A DNA stretch of 23,024 nucleotides from a virus (IMGVR_UViG_3300027847_002746:1-23024), one strand, 5' to 3'; shown: positions 8,683 to 15,567, counted from the stretch's first letter. Numbers and translations are program-made. The notes: generated by a model from the letters alone, not told the origin.

Positions 8683-9577
8683 GACAATTGTCTACCTCAT
8701 ATCGGGTCGAGCACACCTGCCAAACTTGGTGATCTCGATCCTCGACCTGCGTACTATTGCCGGATGGAAGGGCAACATCGAGGTTCACGCCTGGCCTGAA
8801 TCTCTGGACATCGTGAATGAAATCGCGACTGACAGACGACTTGACATCTCCGTCCACGAGAGGAAGCCAAAGTACCGTGGTAAGAATGCTCAGTTTCTCG
8901 ACAAAACCAAAATGATGCAGCAGCTTACCAGCAAACGACCAACAGAGTCATTCATCTATCTGGATGCCGATACCTCTCCTGTCAAGCCGATAGACGAGTT
9001 GTTTGAGATGCTCGAGTATTACTCGTTCATCACGACCCAATTCAATCTGTGGACGATAGGGAAGGGAACGATTCAGAAACGAGTCGCACGACTGCTGGAA
9101 CACAATCACATGCCTCGCAAGATGGTCATCGATTGTATTGCGGATTTCGACTTCCCCTCTCTTAACGGAGGGATCTGGGGCGTGAGAGGTGAATCCAAAG
9201 CGTTGGCAGCGTGGTCCCATTGGACGGACTTGCACAAAACGACTCTCTTCATAGCTGACGAGGTCTGCCTCCACCCAGTCGCTCACGATCTACGCGAGAC
9301 TGACGCCTGTGGCGTTGCTACTGGAGGTCTGTGGAATGCGTCGTCGAAGTATTTGCCACGCAGCACAAACCGTTCTGACGTGAAGATATGGCACTTTCAT
9401 GGTGATTCGAATTTGCGTCCAGACAAATCCCCATTAGGCTTTGAGCTGTGGTGGCCTCGCTACTTGTTCGCATTAGAGAACAAAGTGGGCAAGATCGACG
9501 AATGGTGGAATGCAATCAACAACAAGCATCTCCGTCGTCGCGAAAAGGAAGCTGGTTTTGATACTTGTTCTTGGTAA
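8675..9577 (+). CDS. putative glycosyltransferase, GT-A-like (nucleotide-diphospho-sugar type)
   Basis: TTG at 8675 is the chosen start: it overlaps the previous stop by eight bases, has AGAGAG upstream and gives MDKTIVYLISGRAHLPNL, a good first beta strand of a GT-A fold. IYLDADTSPVKP (about 94-105) carries the Asp-x-Asp (97, 99), and LNGGIWGVRGES resembles the acceptor-side Gly-Gly region of GT8-like and related transferases. KIWHFHGD near the C-terminus supplies a conserved-looking His pair. Length 300 aa. A second transferase next to a different one suggests sequential addition of sugars. Confidence 0.75.
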   Translation: MDKTIVYLISGRAHLPNLVISILDLRTIAGWKGNIEVHAWPESLDIVNEIATDRRLDISVHERKPKYRGKNAQFLDKTKMMQQLTSKRPTESFIYLDADTSPVKPIDELFEMLEYYSFITTQFNLWTIGKGTIQKRVARLLEHNHMPRKMVIDCIADFDFPSLNGGIWGVRGESKALAAWSHWTDLHKTTLFIADEVCLHPVAHDLRETDACGVATGGLWNASSKYLPRSTNRSDVKIWHFHGDSNLRPDKSPLGFELWWPRYLFALENKVGKIDEWWNAINNKHLRRREKEAGFDTCSW

Positions 9578-9587
9578 GGAGTTTTTG

Positions 9588-10235
9588 ATGGACCTCGCAG
9601 CACGCAAAGAAGAAGCTTTCAAGAAATTGCCCAACGAGCAAAACGTGGGCATTGAGGGCAAGAAACAGATGGCGTTTACCAAGTCTTGGTTCCGCTATCG
9701 CAATCAGAAGACGTGGAGTACGTTCCTGCTTCCGAAATACGGCGGAATGGATCCCGTCAAGATGGTTCAGATCGGAGTGTTTGAGGGTATGGACCTGGTG
9801 TGGTGCTTGCAAAACATTCTGAAGAATCGCGAGTCACACGCCGTTGCCATCGATCCTTGGGAGCCAACTCGCAAGCTCAAGAAAGATAGAATGAATCAGG
9901 TCGAAGCGAATGCTCGTGCCAATTTGTCAGTTGCTCCAGGTAAGGTGACAATCCACAAAGGTTTCAGTGCCGACGTTTTGAAGGTGCTTCCAAAAGAATC
10001 ATTCGACCTCGTTGTAGTCGACGGCGATCATAACTCGGACGCTGTTTACAAAGACGCGATGCTTTCACTGCCGTTGCTGAAGAAGGGCGGCTGGATGCTG
10101 TTTGACGACGTCCGTAATCGACGCGAGAAGGCAGATCACGTCCAAGCTGGTTTGGATGATTTCAAAGCAGACTTCGGAGACAGGGTTGAAGAAGTTTGGT
10201 TTCATCGTCATTGTGATTGCTTAGAAAAGATCTAA
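9588..10235 (+). CDS. SAM-dependent methyltransferase (Methyltransf_24-like)
   Basis: ATG at 9588 is preceded by TAAGGAG at a proper distance, which decides the start over an upstream in-frame ATG lying inside the previous gene. The 215-residue protein has KMVQIGVFEGMDLVWCL (about 58-74, the Gly-containing loop of class I methyltransferases), VAIDPWEP, and FDLVVVDGDHNSDAVYKD (139-156), the aspartate-rich strand typical of Methyltransf_24 proteins, followed by GGWMLFDDV. Such enzymes often O-methylate sugars in surface glycans. It starts ten bases after the second glycosyltransferase. Confidence 0.85.
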   Translation: MDLAARKEEAFKKLPNEQNVGIEGKKQMAFTKSWFRYRNQKTWSTFLLPKYGGMDPVKMVQIGVFEGMDLVWCLQNILKNRESHAVAIDPWEPTRKLKKDRMNQVEANARANLSVAPGKVTIHKGFSADVLKVLPKESFDLVVVDGDHNSDAVYKDAMLSLPLLKKGGWMLFDDVRNRREKADHVQAGLDDFKADFGDRVEEVWFHRHCDCLEKI

Positions 10236-10876
10236 TGAAACAGCACGAGTTCAAGAGCTACAAAGCCTATCGTCTTGCTCAAGATCGAATTACCAATCGC
10301 AAGTTGAATAAAGTCAAGTTGAGGTGCTTCGCGATTCATGAAGTGGTCGCCGCTTGTTTTGAGCATTATGGGTATCCTAGAGGAAACTGTCCCACGCAGG
10401 GGCTCTGCCACGGTGTACGAACAGGACAAGAACTGGATCTGTTTCAATTCTTTTTTGGTGGAGATTGGATTGGAACAGAGATCTGCAAACGGGCGGCTGA
10501 TCGAGACGACAGAGTGCTGCTGCAAGACTTTGATCAGATACAGAAGGGGTGGCACGATAATTTTGATGTTATCTACACCAATTCGTTTGACCACAGCCGA
10601 GACCCGCGTAATACTCTTGAAACTTGGCTGATGTCACTCAAGCCAACTGGAACACTCTACATTGAGTGGACGGAGTGGCACGATAAGCTAGGGACGCGAG
10701 GTAATTTCGCAGATTGCTTTGCCGCAACAGATGAAGAGTATCGAGAGTTATTTGAAGAGCAGGCTGTTGTTCAGTCTGTTCTATCTGTTACTGGTCCCGA
10801 TGAATGTCTCAGGAAGATATTCGCCATTAAGAGGAAGCCGAGCTGTGCAAAAGGCATTGATCAGGATGATTCGTGA
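10235..10876 (+). CDS. methyltransferase-like protein (class I SAM fold)
   Basis: ATG at 10235 shares one base with the previous stop (TAATG). The 213-residue protein contains GLCHGVRTGQELDLFQFF, then GTEICKRA, DFDQIQKGW and FDVIYTNSFDHSRDP followed by LKPTGTLYIEWTEWHD. The last two segments match motif positions of type-11-like methyltransferases (Asp strand and post-motif loop with Pro-x-Gly). The usual Gly-rich motif I (G-x-G) is weak, so substrate or even activity is uncertain. Its coding region overlaps the next gene by about 30 bases. Confidence 0.7.
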   Translation: MKQHEFKSYKAYRLAQDRITNRKLNKVKLRCFAIHEVVAACFEHYGYPRGNCPTQGLCHGVRTGQELDLFQFFFGGDWIGTEICKRAADRDDRVLLQDFDQIQKGWHDNFDVIYTNSFDHSRDPRNTLETWLMSLKPTGTLYIEWTEWHDKLGTRGNFADCFAATDEEYRELFEEQAVVQSVLSVTGPDECLRKIFAIKRKPSCAKGIDQDDS

Positions 10877-11420
10877 CGCGGTTGGTGAACCAAAAACAGG
10901 AGTAGAGGTAGGTGTCTACAAAGCTGAGACATCCGTTGCTTTGATTAAGGCGTTCGTTGATTGTCGTCTCTACTTTGTTGATATGTGGAAGGCATGGGAC
11001 GAAGGTTCTACCTATCACAAAACGCACAAACGAACAGGCAAGCTCACGCAAGATGAGTGGGACAAAATCAAAGATCTCGCCTGGGATAAAATCCAACATC
11101 TCAATCGGGTGGGGGATCGAAATATCGGTAGGGGTATCACCAATCACTGCCTCATCTTCACACTGCCGTCAATCAAGGTAGCAGCAGCATCCAAAGACAA
11201 GGAATACGATTTTGTCTTTATCGATGCGAACCACTCATACCAATCCGTCAAAGAGGATCTCGATGCGTGGCTTCCGAAGACACGTGGCATTATTTGTGGT
11301 CACGATTTCGGAGGCACGTACAAGGGTGTCCAGAAAGCAGTTGAAGAGAAGTTTGGGAGAGACAAAATCATCTCCCCAGGGAAGCGTCTTTGGGGCTACA
11401 TCGTAAAGGATGAAGAATGA
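10845..11420 (+). CDS. SAM-dependent methyltransferase (Methyltransf_24-like)
   Basis: The start was set at GTG 10845 because GAGGA lies about nine bases upstream; the frame is open further upstream but overlaps the previous gene deeply. GVEVGVYKAETSVALIKA is a clear SAM-binding loop, LYFVDMWKAW the second strand, and YDFVFIDANHSYQSVKEDL the acidic strand, followed by GIICGHDFGGTY. About 191 aa. It resembles the gene product at 9588-10235, so the two may have arisen by duplication. Probable targets are sugars of a surface polymer, inferred from neighbours. The stop overlaps the next ATG. Confidence 0.8.
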   Translation: MQKALIRMIRDAVGEPKTGVEVGVYKAETSVALIKAFVDCRLYFVDMWKAWDEGSTYHKTHKRTGKLTQDEWDKIKDLAWDKIQHLNRVGDRNIGRGITNHCLIFTLPSIKVAAASKDKEYDFVFIDANHSYQSVKEDLDAWLPKTRGIICGHDFGGTYKGVQKAVEEKFGRDKIISPGKRLWGYIVKDEE

Positions 11421-11977
11421 TTAGATACAAGGGTTTTTCTTTCTGCTCAGCACCTCGTACAGCAACCACATGGACCATCGATGTACTCGGTAGGCTTGGT
11501 ATCGAGCCTGTTGAAGGTCGTGCGTCTGCAAAGCATCAGCCGTGGCCAAAATACGAGAGTCAGATACAATTGTCGATGGTTCGGCATCCGTACACCTGGC
11601 TCAAATCATATTACTTTTCTCTTGGTGGAGGACACGTAGACGTTCCTGCTGTTGACAATGTCTTCAAGATGCACTCTCGCGAGTCCAAATCTTTTACCGA
11701 GTTCGTCGGTAGATTAGATGAGGGTGCTGTGGGGACGATGTTCGATACTTACAAGGCAGGCTCAGTGCTCCGTATGGAGGATCTCCCTCATTGTCTGTTT
11801 GATTTTCTCGCTCCTTTCGGCTTCAAAGTGGATGAAGGAATACTGAAAGGATTGAACCCTCTCAATCAAACATCTTGGCACAGGTTCAAAGAAGTCGCGA
11901 AGATAGATGATAAGAAGCTTCGTGCAATCGTCACTCGTAAAGAAGAGGACTTTTGCGACACCTATGATTACTGGTAG
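11417..11977 (+). CDS. sulfotransferase-like protein
   Basis: APRTATTWTIDVL (residues 12-24) near the N-terminus is like the 5'-phosphosulfate-binding loop of PAPS-dependent sulfotransferases, and MVRHPYTWLKSYYFS (53-67) is like the 3'-phosphate-binding Arg/Ser motif (R55, S63). Both sit in the right order. At 186 aa it is shorter than most full-length enzymes but comparable to small bacterial and phage members. Starts with ATG overlapping the previous stop by four bases (ATGA). It could sulfate a glycan made by the neighbouring transferases. The PAPS family call is good, the substrate unknown. Confidence 0.75.
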   Translation: MIRYKGFSFCSAPRTATTWTIDVLGRLGIEPVEGRASAKHQPWPKYESQIQLSMVRHPYTWLKSYYFSLGGGHVDVPAVDNVFKMHSRESKSFTEFVGRLDEGAVGTMFDTYKAGSVLRMEDLPHCLFDFLAPFGFKVDEGILKGLNPLNQTSWHRFKEVAKIDDKKLRAIVTRKEEDFCDTYDYW

Positions 11978-11979
11978 GC

Positions 11980-12174
11980 GTGAGCAAGAATCTTGAGCAG
12001 CGTTTGGATGGGATTGACAGGGCGATTGAAGACTTTGAAGATTACGACGTCACGCGTCCGTGTAAGTTCTTTCCAGGTTCCAATGAAAAGATAGCCTTCC
12101 TATGTCATAGGTGGGCGTTGAACCAACCACTCTGTCTTGAGGAGGACAATCCAGGTGACGACGAGCGCCAATAA
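11980..12174 (+). CDS. small conserved-looking hypothetical protein, 64 aa
   Basis: GTG at 11980 is two bases after the sulfotransferase stop. The product has an acidic helix (NLEQRLDGIDRAIEDFED), then PGSNEKIAFLCHRWALNQ, ending in LCLEEDNPGDDERQ. The pattern G-x-x-E-K-I-x-x-L-x-x-R-x-x-x-x-x-P-L resembles small phage proteins found beside sugar or capsid genes, but I have no name for them. Real-gene status rests on spacing, the overlap with the next gene (about 20 bases) and composition. Confidence 0.6.
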   Translation: MSKNLEQRLDGIDRAIEDFEDYDVTRPCKFFPGSNEKIAFLCHRWALNQPLCLEEDNPGDDERQ

Positions 12175-12895
12175 TTCCATCGAGATTGTCACGCATTGCT
12201 GGGCAGGACAAACAGATATCTACGCCTACCTGTTACGGTACCAGTTGTCATCACTCTTCAGTCGGACGAACGATTGCTGGGTTTCTATCACAGTGGCGTA
12301 CGCAAAAGATGATCCCAAGACTGTCCAGTGCTTGAAGGAAATGGAACCTCTGCTGACGACAAATGGCGTCCGTCTTGTGCTGCTGCCGCTTCCTCATTCC
12401 CATCTGTTCCGAAGAGCTTGTGGTAGAAACATAGCAGCAAAACAGACAGATGCCGATGTAGTGTGGTTCACGGATTGCGATTATCTCTTCCACAATCTGT
12501 CTCTGGAAGTCGCGATCGAAGAATGCGATTTAGACAGACGCTGCGTCTACTATCCGCGAACGGTAGGTGCGAACATAGATGAGCTGGCAGGCGATAGGCT
12601 GATCGAACGCTCGAGAAAAGTTCATGAAGATTGGTTCTTGGCAGACGAGAAACTGTTCGTGCCAAAACATTACGGACGAGCGATTGGAGGAATCCAAATC
12701 GTGTCAGGCGATTTGGCGAGGGAGGAGGGATACCTCGAAGGGAATGAGAGATCCAAACCGCTGGAGAAGAACGTAGATGGATTCCGTTCCTGCAGATGCG
12801 ATCAGCATTATCGCAAAGCGGTTGGCAAGAGCGTTGCAGTTGACATTCCAGGCGTGTATCGAATCCGGCATACACCAAAAGGACGGAACCTGTAG
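12155..12895 (+). CDS. putative glycosyltransferase with DCD motif
   Basis: The start is taken as GTG 12155 because GAGGAGG sits nine bases upstream; an in-frame ATG at 12137 overlaps the purine run itself. The protein (246 aa) has VVWFTDCDYLFHNL with Asp-x-Asp at 107-109, and GGIQIVSGDLAREEGY further on, typical of GT-A folds (galactosyltransferase-like N-terminal type). DGFRSCRCDQHYRKAV holds a Cys/His cluster of unknown role. It is the last gene of the cluster and its stop lies inside the convergent terminator hairpin. Confidence 0.75.
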   Translation: MTTSANNSIEIVTHCWAGQTDIYAYLLRYQLSSLFSRTNDCWVSITVAYAKDDPKTVQCLKEMEPLLTTNGVRLVLLPLPHSHLFRRACGRNIAAKQTDADVVWFTDCDYLFHNLSLEVAIEECDLDRRCVYYPRTVGANIDELAGDRLIERSRKVHEDWFLADEKLFVPKHYGRAIGGIQIVSGDLAREEGYLEGNERSKPLEKNVDGFRSCRCDQHYRKAVGKSVAVDIPGVYRIRHTPKGRNL

Positions 12896-12901
12896 TTCCG
12901 T
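12877..12901 (-). terminator. convergent hairpin terminator between the two gene blocks
   Basis: ACGGAAC and GTTCCGT form a perfect 7-bp stem (12883-12901) with a 5-nt loop that contains the stop codon of the plus-strand gene ending at 12895. Read on the minus strand, the stem is followed by CCTTTT, so it should end transcription of the HD-domain operon stopping at 12916. On the plus strand there is no T-run, so it would act weakly at best. The two gene blocks converge here with only 20 bases between stops. Confidence 0.6.
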
Positions 12902-12915
12902 TCAATCCCTGGTAA

Positions 12916-13434
12916 TTATCGTGGGTCGAGTCTGTTCATCTGCTCCACGATACCGATGCCCGTTGCTGTGGACATGAAACGCATCTCCGGAGTTATGTGA
13001 ACCCTACCCAGGTCGAGTCGATCTGCATCCCAGCAGCACGCGACATCGATGTCTGGATGTGTGCGTCCTCCGTTGTGATCTGTGAGCGCCTCTTTTAGCG
13101 TCTCCCACTCGTCGTCTGTTACCCGTAGGATGCCTCGGGTTCGTAATGTCTGAGCGAACAGTGCAGCACGGCGACCGTGTCGTGGGTCGTGCACCTCATT
13201 TTCGCGACAGCAATCGTGCAGCCACGCAAACGCCTGAGAGATTTTAGGAGACCCTCCCTCCATGTATGCAAGCATCATGCCAGCAGTGCGGACACGCTCC
13301 CAATGATCGTAGCCGTGAGCCGTGTGCTCTTGATTGAGTGGGCCATCTTCAGCACGCTGGCAGCATTCATCAAGCAAGGTTTTCCAAAGGGTGTCTGTCA
13401 TCTCTGTGGTGGACGCTTTTTTCGTCGGTGCCAT
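12916..13434 (-). CDS. HD-domain metal-dependent phosphohydrolase
   Basis: The 172-aa product has the HD-domain signature: HGYDHWERV (His40, His44), WLHDCCREN with His73-Asp74, TDHNGG, and CCWDADRLDLGRV for the C-terminal metal ligand region. Such proteins hydrolyse phosphate esters or nucleotides, for example dNTP or (p)ppGpp-type hydrolases; the particular substrate cannot be inferred. It starts seven bases after a small gene and is the last of the minus block. ATG 13434 is used, although a downstream ATG at 13401 is possible. In a phage, a nucleotide hydrolase could serve DNA metabolism or counter host defence. Confidence 0.85.
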   Translation of the reverse strand: MAPTKKASTTEMTDTLWKTLLDECCQRAEDGPLNQEHTAHGYDHWERVRTAGMMLAYMEGGSPKISQAFAWLHDCCRENEVHDPRHGRRAALFAQTLRTRGILRVTDDEWETLKEALTDHNGGRTHPDIDVACCWDADRLDLGRVHITPEMRFMSTATGIGIVEQMNRLDPR

Positions 13435-13441
13435 TTATCTC

Positions 13442-13636
13442 TCAGATCGTTTGAAGTACGGAAGAATCCGCAGTGAAGACGAGACCATCAAAAGTGTATC
13501 TCACTTTATCAGTCCCCTCGACTACGGTGAAGGTCTTCTGCTTCTTCACAACCCGATCAATAGTGATGAGCACGTCGCCTTCCAGAACGATAACGTCGCC
13601 CTGTCTCAGTTCGGTGTAGCTTCTTGGAGTAAGCAT
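13442..13636 (-). CDS. small hypothetical protein, beta-rich, 64 aa
   Basis: ATG at 13636 has AAAGGAG seven bases upstream. The product (RSYTELRQGDVIVLEGDVLI, then RYTFDGLVF) alternates hydrophobic and polar residues like a small beta-barrel or SH3-like domain. No family is recognised. It is seven bases upstream of the HD gene and probably shares its mRNA. Confidence 0.65.
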   Translation of the reverse strand: MLTPRSYTELRQGDVIVLEGDVLITIDRVVKKQKTFTVVEGTDKVRYTFDGLVFTADSSVLQTI

Positions 13637-13656
13637 CTCATTTCTCCTTTGATCGA

Positions 13657-13685
13657 ATTGTGCAAGAGGAAGATTAAAGGTTCAA
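13657..13685 (-). promoter_or_regulatory. weak sigma-70-like promoter for the HD operon
   Basis: On the minus strand TTGAAC (13685-13680) and CACAAT (13662-13657) are separated by 17 bases; each matches four of six consensus positions. It lies just upstream of the small gene starting at 13636. Position is right, but such matches occur by chance, so support is slight. Confidence 0.25.
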
Positions 13686-13704
13686 CCTGAAACTTGAATA
13701 TTTT

Positions 13705-13874
13705 GGTGAGGAGGTGTCTTCTGCACGGCACTCAGTCTAGCCGAGTGCAGCTTCTTCGAGAGGCTGTAGTGCCGGGTCCAGGTCGCCGAGTTTTACCTGC
13801 CTTTGTATCCCCGATTCGCTTCTGGATGCCTATTCAGGCACACCGCTTTACCGTGCAGAAGGCACCTCTTCTCC
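13705..13874. repeat. 170-bp inverted-repeat element with internal hairpins, no gene
   Basis: The 26-bp arms at 13705-13730 and 13849-13874 match at 22 positions as inverted copies (core CTTCTGCACGG is perfect). Between them the minus-strand sequence offers several short hairpins: GTGCCT/AGGCAT with a 4-nt loop, CAGGT/ACCTG, CAGC..TCT/AGA..GCTG, and GCACTC/GAGTGC. No start codon with a useful reading frame is present. It lies between the gene stopping at 13877 and the promoter of the 13636 gene. It could be a structured RNA, a MITE-like element or a processing site; flanking target duplications were not seen. Confidence 0.55.
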
Positions 13875-13876
13875 TG

Positions 13877-14092
13877 TTATACGATTTCGCATCTTGCACA
13901 TCGCGTGCCTGTGCAGTTTCCGGCGATTCCTCGATGATCTGACACGTTGGCCCCATCGAGAGTAAGAATGTTCACGATGCCTTTTTTCTCCAATCCTTTG
14001 GCTGCTCTGACGTCCGTTGTCCGCCCAACGCCATTTACCAGGGTTCGGCGGATTGTCTTCAGTGCGTTGAGTTGGTTGCTTGAAAGTTTCAT
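13877..14092 (-). CDS. small winged-helix-like hypothetical protein, 71 aa
   Basis: ATG at 14092 lies behind AGGAAACAGGAAACACAG, giving a purine-rich ribosome site, so the longer upstream frame is not used. The product (LSSNQLNALKTIRRTLVNG, RAAKGLEKKGIVNIL) looks like a small winged-helix DNA-binding domain, with a C-terminal Cys pair CARCEIV and a further Cys in GNCTGTRC that could hold zinc. Expressed from promoter copy A. A phage regulator is plausible but not shown. Confidence 0.65.
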   Translation of the reverse strand: MKLSSNQLNALKTIRRTLVNGVGRTTDVRAAKGLEKKGIVNILTLDGANVSDHRGIAGNCTGTRCARCEIV

Positions 14093-14134
14093 CTGTGTTT
14101 CCTGTTTCCTGTTTGCTGTCCACGTCACACAACA

Positions 14135-14163
14135 AGTATAACACAGGTTGTGGAGATTAGCAG
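14135..14163 (-). promoter_or_regulatory. cassette promoter copy A
   Basis: On the minus strand CTGCTA (14163-14158) is the -35 position, followed by a 17-nt spacer and TATACT (14140-14135) as -10. The spacer carries CACAACC. The gene start at 14092 is about 43 nt downstream of the -10. The -35 overlaps the end of a UUCG-loop hairpin. Confidence 0.75.
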
Positions 14164-14177
14164 CCCCGAAGGGCTGC
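14160..14177 (-). terminator. UUCG hairpin of promoter copy A
   Basis: On the minus strand GCAGCCC-TTCG-GGGCTGC is a perfect 7-bp stem with a C(UUCG)G loop, an unusually stable form. It follows the stop at 14199 by about 20 bases. There is no long T-run, so it may act as an insulator, pause or weak terminator and shares its 3' side with the next -35. Confidence 0.5.
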
Positions 14178-14198
14178 CTTTCCCATCGATTGTGAAGA

Positions 14199-14468
14199 CT
14201 AGTACTCTTCACCTTCGTCCCAGTGTTCATCGTCTCCTTCCTCGTCATCGTCGTCAACTTCTTCTCCTTCGTCGCACACCGACATCAATGTGCGGAGCAA
14301 TGCGTTGTAGTCGCCGCTCATGCACTCATTGCACACGGCTTTGACTGCTGCTGCATTCCAACCCTGCCGCTTTGCAGCATTGCTGAACGCACCCATCAAC
14401 GCGAATGCGTTACCGTCGAGCCCAACAAGTGTCAGCTCAACTTTTTTGCAGCCTTCTGGAAGTTCCAT
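14199..14468 (-). CDS. small hypothetical phage protein with acidic tail, 89 aa
   Basis: ATG at 14468 has AAAGGAG upstream. The product has LTLVGLDGNAFALMGAF near the N-terminus, a pattern I recognise from small proteins encoded in many phage and mobile genomes, function unknown, followed by a C-terminus of almost only Asp/Glu (DDDDEEGDDEHWDEGEEY). The acidic tail hints at mimicry of nucleic acid or binding to a basic protein. Promoter copy B lies upstream. Confidence 0.75.
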   Translation of the reverse strand: MELPEGCKKVELTLVGLDGNAFALMGAFSNAAKRQGWNAAAVKAVCNECMSGDYNALLRTLMSVCDEGEEVDDDDEEGDDEHWDEGEEY

Positions 14469-14510
14469 CTCTCATCTCCTTTGTTGCGTTGTTTGTTAAC
14501 CTCTATAACA

Positions 14511-14539
14511 AGTATAACGACCACAACCGCGATTAGCTG
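14511..14539 (-). promoter_or_regulatory. cassette promoter copy B
   Basis: CAGCTA (14539-14534), 17-nt spacer with GGTTGTG, TATACT (14516-14511) on the minus strand. It drives the 14468 gene; the leader contains GAGGTTA, seen also behind copies C and G. Upstream of the -35 lies the A-rich GAAAGATGAAGAAACAAG, shared with copies E and F. Confidence 0.75.
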
Positions 14540-14567
14540 TCATGGAGTGCTTGTTTCTTCATCTTTC

Positions 14568-14742
14568 TCACTTCTTTTTTGAGGGTCGATCTGCTGGATC
14601 TTCTTCCAATTCGTCGATTTCTTTCTGTGATTCACGGTTGAGAATTGAGCGGACAGGAGTGCCGTCTTTTTTGTGATAGGTGCTGGAGTTGTGCTGCCCG
14701 TCGTTGTGCTTGCGATAGTTGGCGTTATTCGTCTCCCCCCAT
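14568..14742 (-). pseudogene. small gene disrupted by a G6 tract after its ATG (or a slippage-controlled gene)
   Basis: Just after the stop at 14743 the minus strand reads TGAATGGGGGGAG. The ATG at 14742 leads to a stop after five codons. If the six-G run (14740-14735) had five, the same ATG would open 57 codons of sensible protein (TNNANYRKHNDGQHNSS, later SQKEIDELEEDP, ending SKKK) to the TGA at 14568. No ATG, GTG or TTG exists in that frame. Explanations are a real frameshift, a sequencing error in a homopolymer, or slippage control. It would follow the 62-aa gene in the same mRNA. Confidence 0.45.
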
Positions 14743-14931
14743 TCAGCAAGATTCCATCGCCAGTTTCAAAGTCTTGAATTCTTCTGGATACTTGCAGTCC
14801 GCATTCCAGTTTGCAAATTTCCGAACGTTCAGAGCGCCCATTCCAATCAGGAATTCGCCGTAACTCCACGTTCCTTCTCCTTCGTTGTATTCCCAGATGC
14901 GTCCTTCGCTGTCTTTTCGTGTTCGTGTCAT
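14743..14931 (-). CDS. small hypothetical protein, 62 aa
   Basis: ATG at 14931 is preceded by GGAAAG. The product begins TRTRKDSEGRIWEYNEGEG and has aromatic-rich WEYNEGEGTWSYGEF and NWNADCKYPEEFKTLKL. Family unknown. The stop abuts the disrupted gene at 14742. Expressed from promoter copy C, whose -10 lies about 45 nt upstream. Confidence 0.6.
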   Translation of the reverse strand: MTRTRKDSEGRIWEYNEGEGTWSYGEFLIGMGALNVRKFANWNADCKYPEEFKTLKLAMESC

Positions 14932-14975
14932 TGTTTTGCTTTCCGTTGTTGCGTTGTTTGCTAACCTCTACAACG

Positions 14976-15004
14976 AGTATAACGACCACAACCGCGATTA
15001 GCTG
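14976..15004 (-). promoter_or_regulatory. cassette promoter copy C
   Basis: CAGCTA (15004-14999), 17-nt spacer with GGTTGTG, TATACT (14981-14976). It is nearly identical to copy B over about 50 bases and starts immediately after the stop at 15005-15007, so the -35 touches the end of the upstream gene. Confidence 0.75.
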
Positions 15005-15193
15005 TCACGGAGTGCTTCGTTTCGCTTCCTTTTCAATAAGTTTCTTCAAAGCAATCGCGGCGTCAGTTGCTTTTCTATCTCCACCGTTCAAGCAGGCTCG
15101 GCAGTACACTGTGCCGTCGCGTGCCTCATTTTCGCAGTCGCTTGTCGAGCAGATACTGTCGATCAACATCTCTTGTTTTTCAGTTAATTTCAT
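15005..15193 (-). CDS. small Cys-rich, zinc-finger-like protein, 62 aa
   Basis: ATG at 15193 follows GAAGG. The product carries SICSTSDCENEARDGTVYC and CRACLNGG, giving four spaced Cys residues plus C-x2-C, consistent with a small zinc-binding module. It begins 11 bases after the stop of the 120-aa gene and is likely on the same transcript. Function unknown. Confidence 0.65.
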   Translation of the reverse strand: MKLTEKQEMLIDSICSTSDCENEARDGTVYCRACLNGGDRKATDAAIALKKLIEKEAKRSTP

Positions 15194-15204
15194 CAGCCTT
15201 CTTT

Positions 15205-15567
15205 CTAAGAAAAAGTGATATCAGATTCGTAACGGTATGCTGTCACGACCACTTGCAGCAGTATGCCGCAGTACCGTTCAAGCTGCTGTGCAGTGCATCC
15301 GCACAGAATCTCTGTGCAGCCGCCTGTGTCGTCCGGAGTGTTGACGACCTCGCTCCGCTCAAATTCTTGATGCTGCTCTTCCAGCCCGCGTTGCAGTTTA
15401 CGGACTTTGTCGTACAGATCTCCAGCTGCGATCTGCCCGCACCCGTCTTCAATTGCGGCAGGGTTTAATCCCAAAGCCTCTCCAAGATGCTGGAAATTGC
15501 CGTTTGCGACATTGAGCTCTGGAGCGTGAGAGTCTTCTGCAGATGGGACCCAGAATGTGATGGACAT
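15205..15567 (-). CDS. hypothetical phage protein, 120 aa
   Basis: ATG at 15567 has AAGGA upstream. The product starts SITFWVPSAED, continues ELNVANGNFQHLGEALGLNP and ends with a Cys-containing region (GGCTEILCGCTAQQLERYCG). The N-terminal pattern is known to me from phage early-region hypotheticals without a function. Placed between two small genes in the copy D operon. Confidence 0.75.
   Translation of the reverse strand: MSITFWVPSAEDSHAPELNVANGNFQHLGEALGLNPAAIEDGCGQIAAGDLYDKVRKLQRGLEEQHQEFERSEVVNTPDDTGGCTEILCGCTAQQLERYCGILLQVVVTAYRYESDITFS

Noticed and set aside
13694-13942. Plus-strand frame across the inverted-repeat element
   Set aside because: It overlaps the end of a supported minus-strand gene, lacks a ribosome site, and its composition is Arg/Leu-rich as in chance frames.
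14540-14989. 149-codon minus-strand frame across promoters B and C
   Set aside because: It runs through a promoter leader, has poor composition in its first part, and conflicts with the better supported 62-aa gene at 14743-14931.
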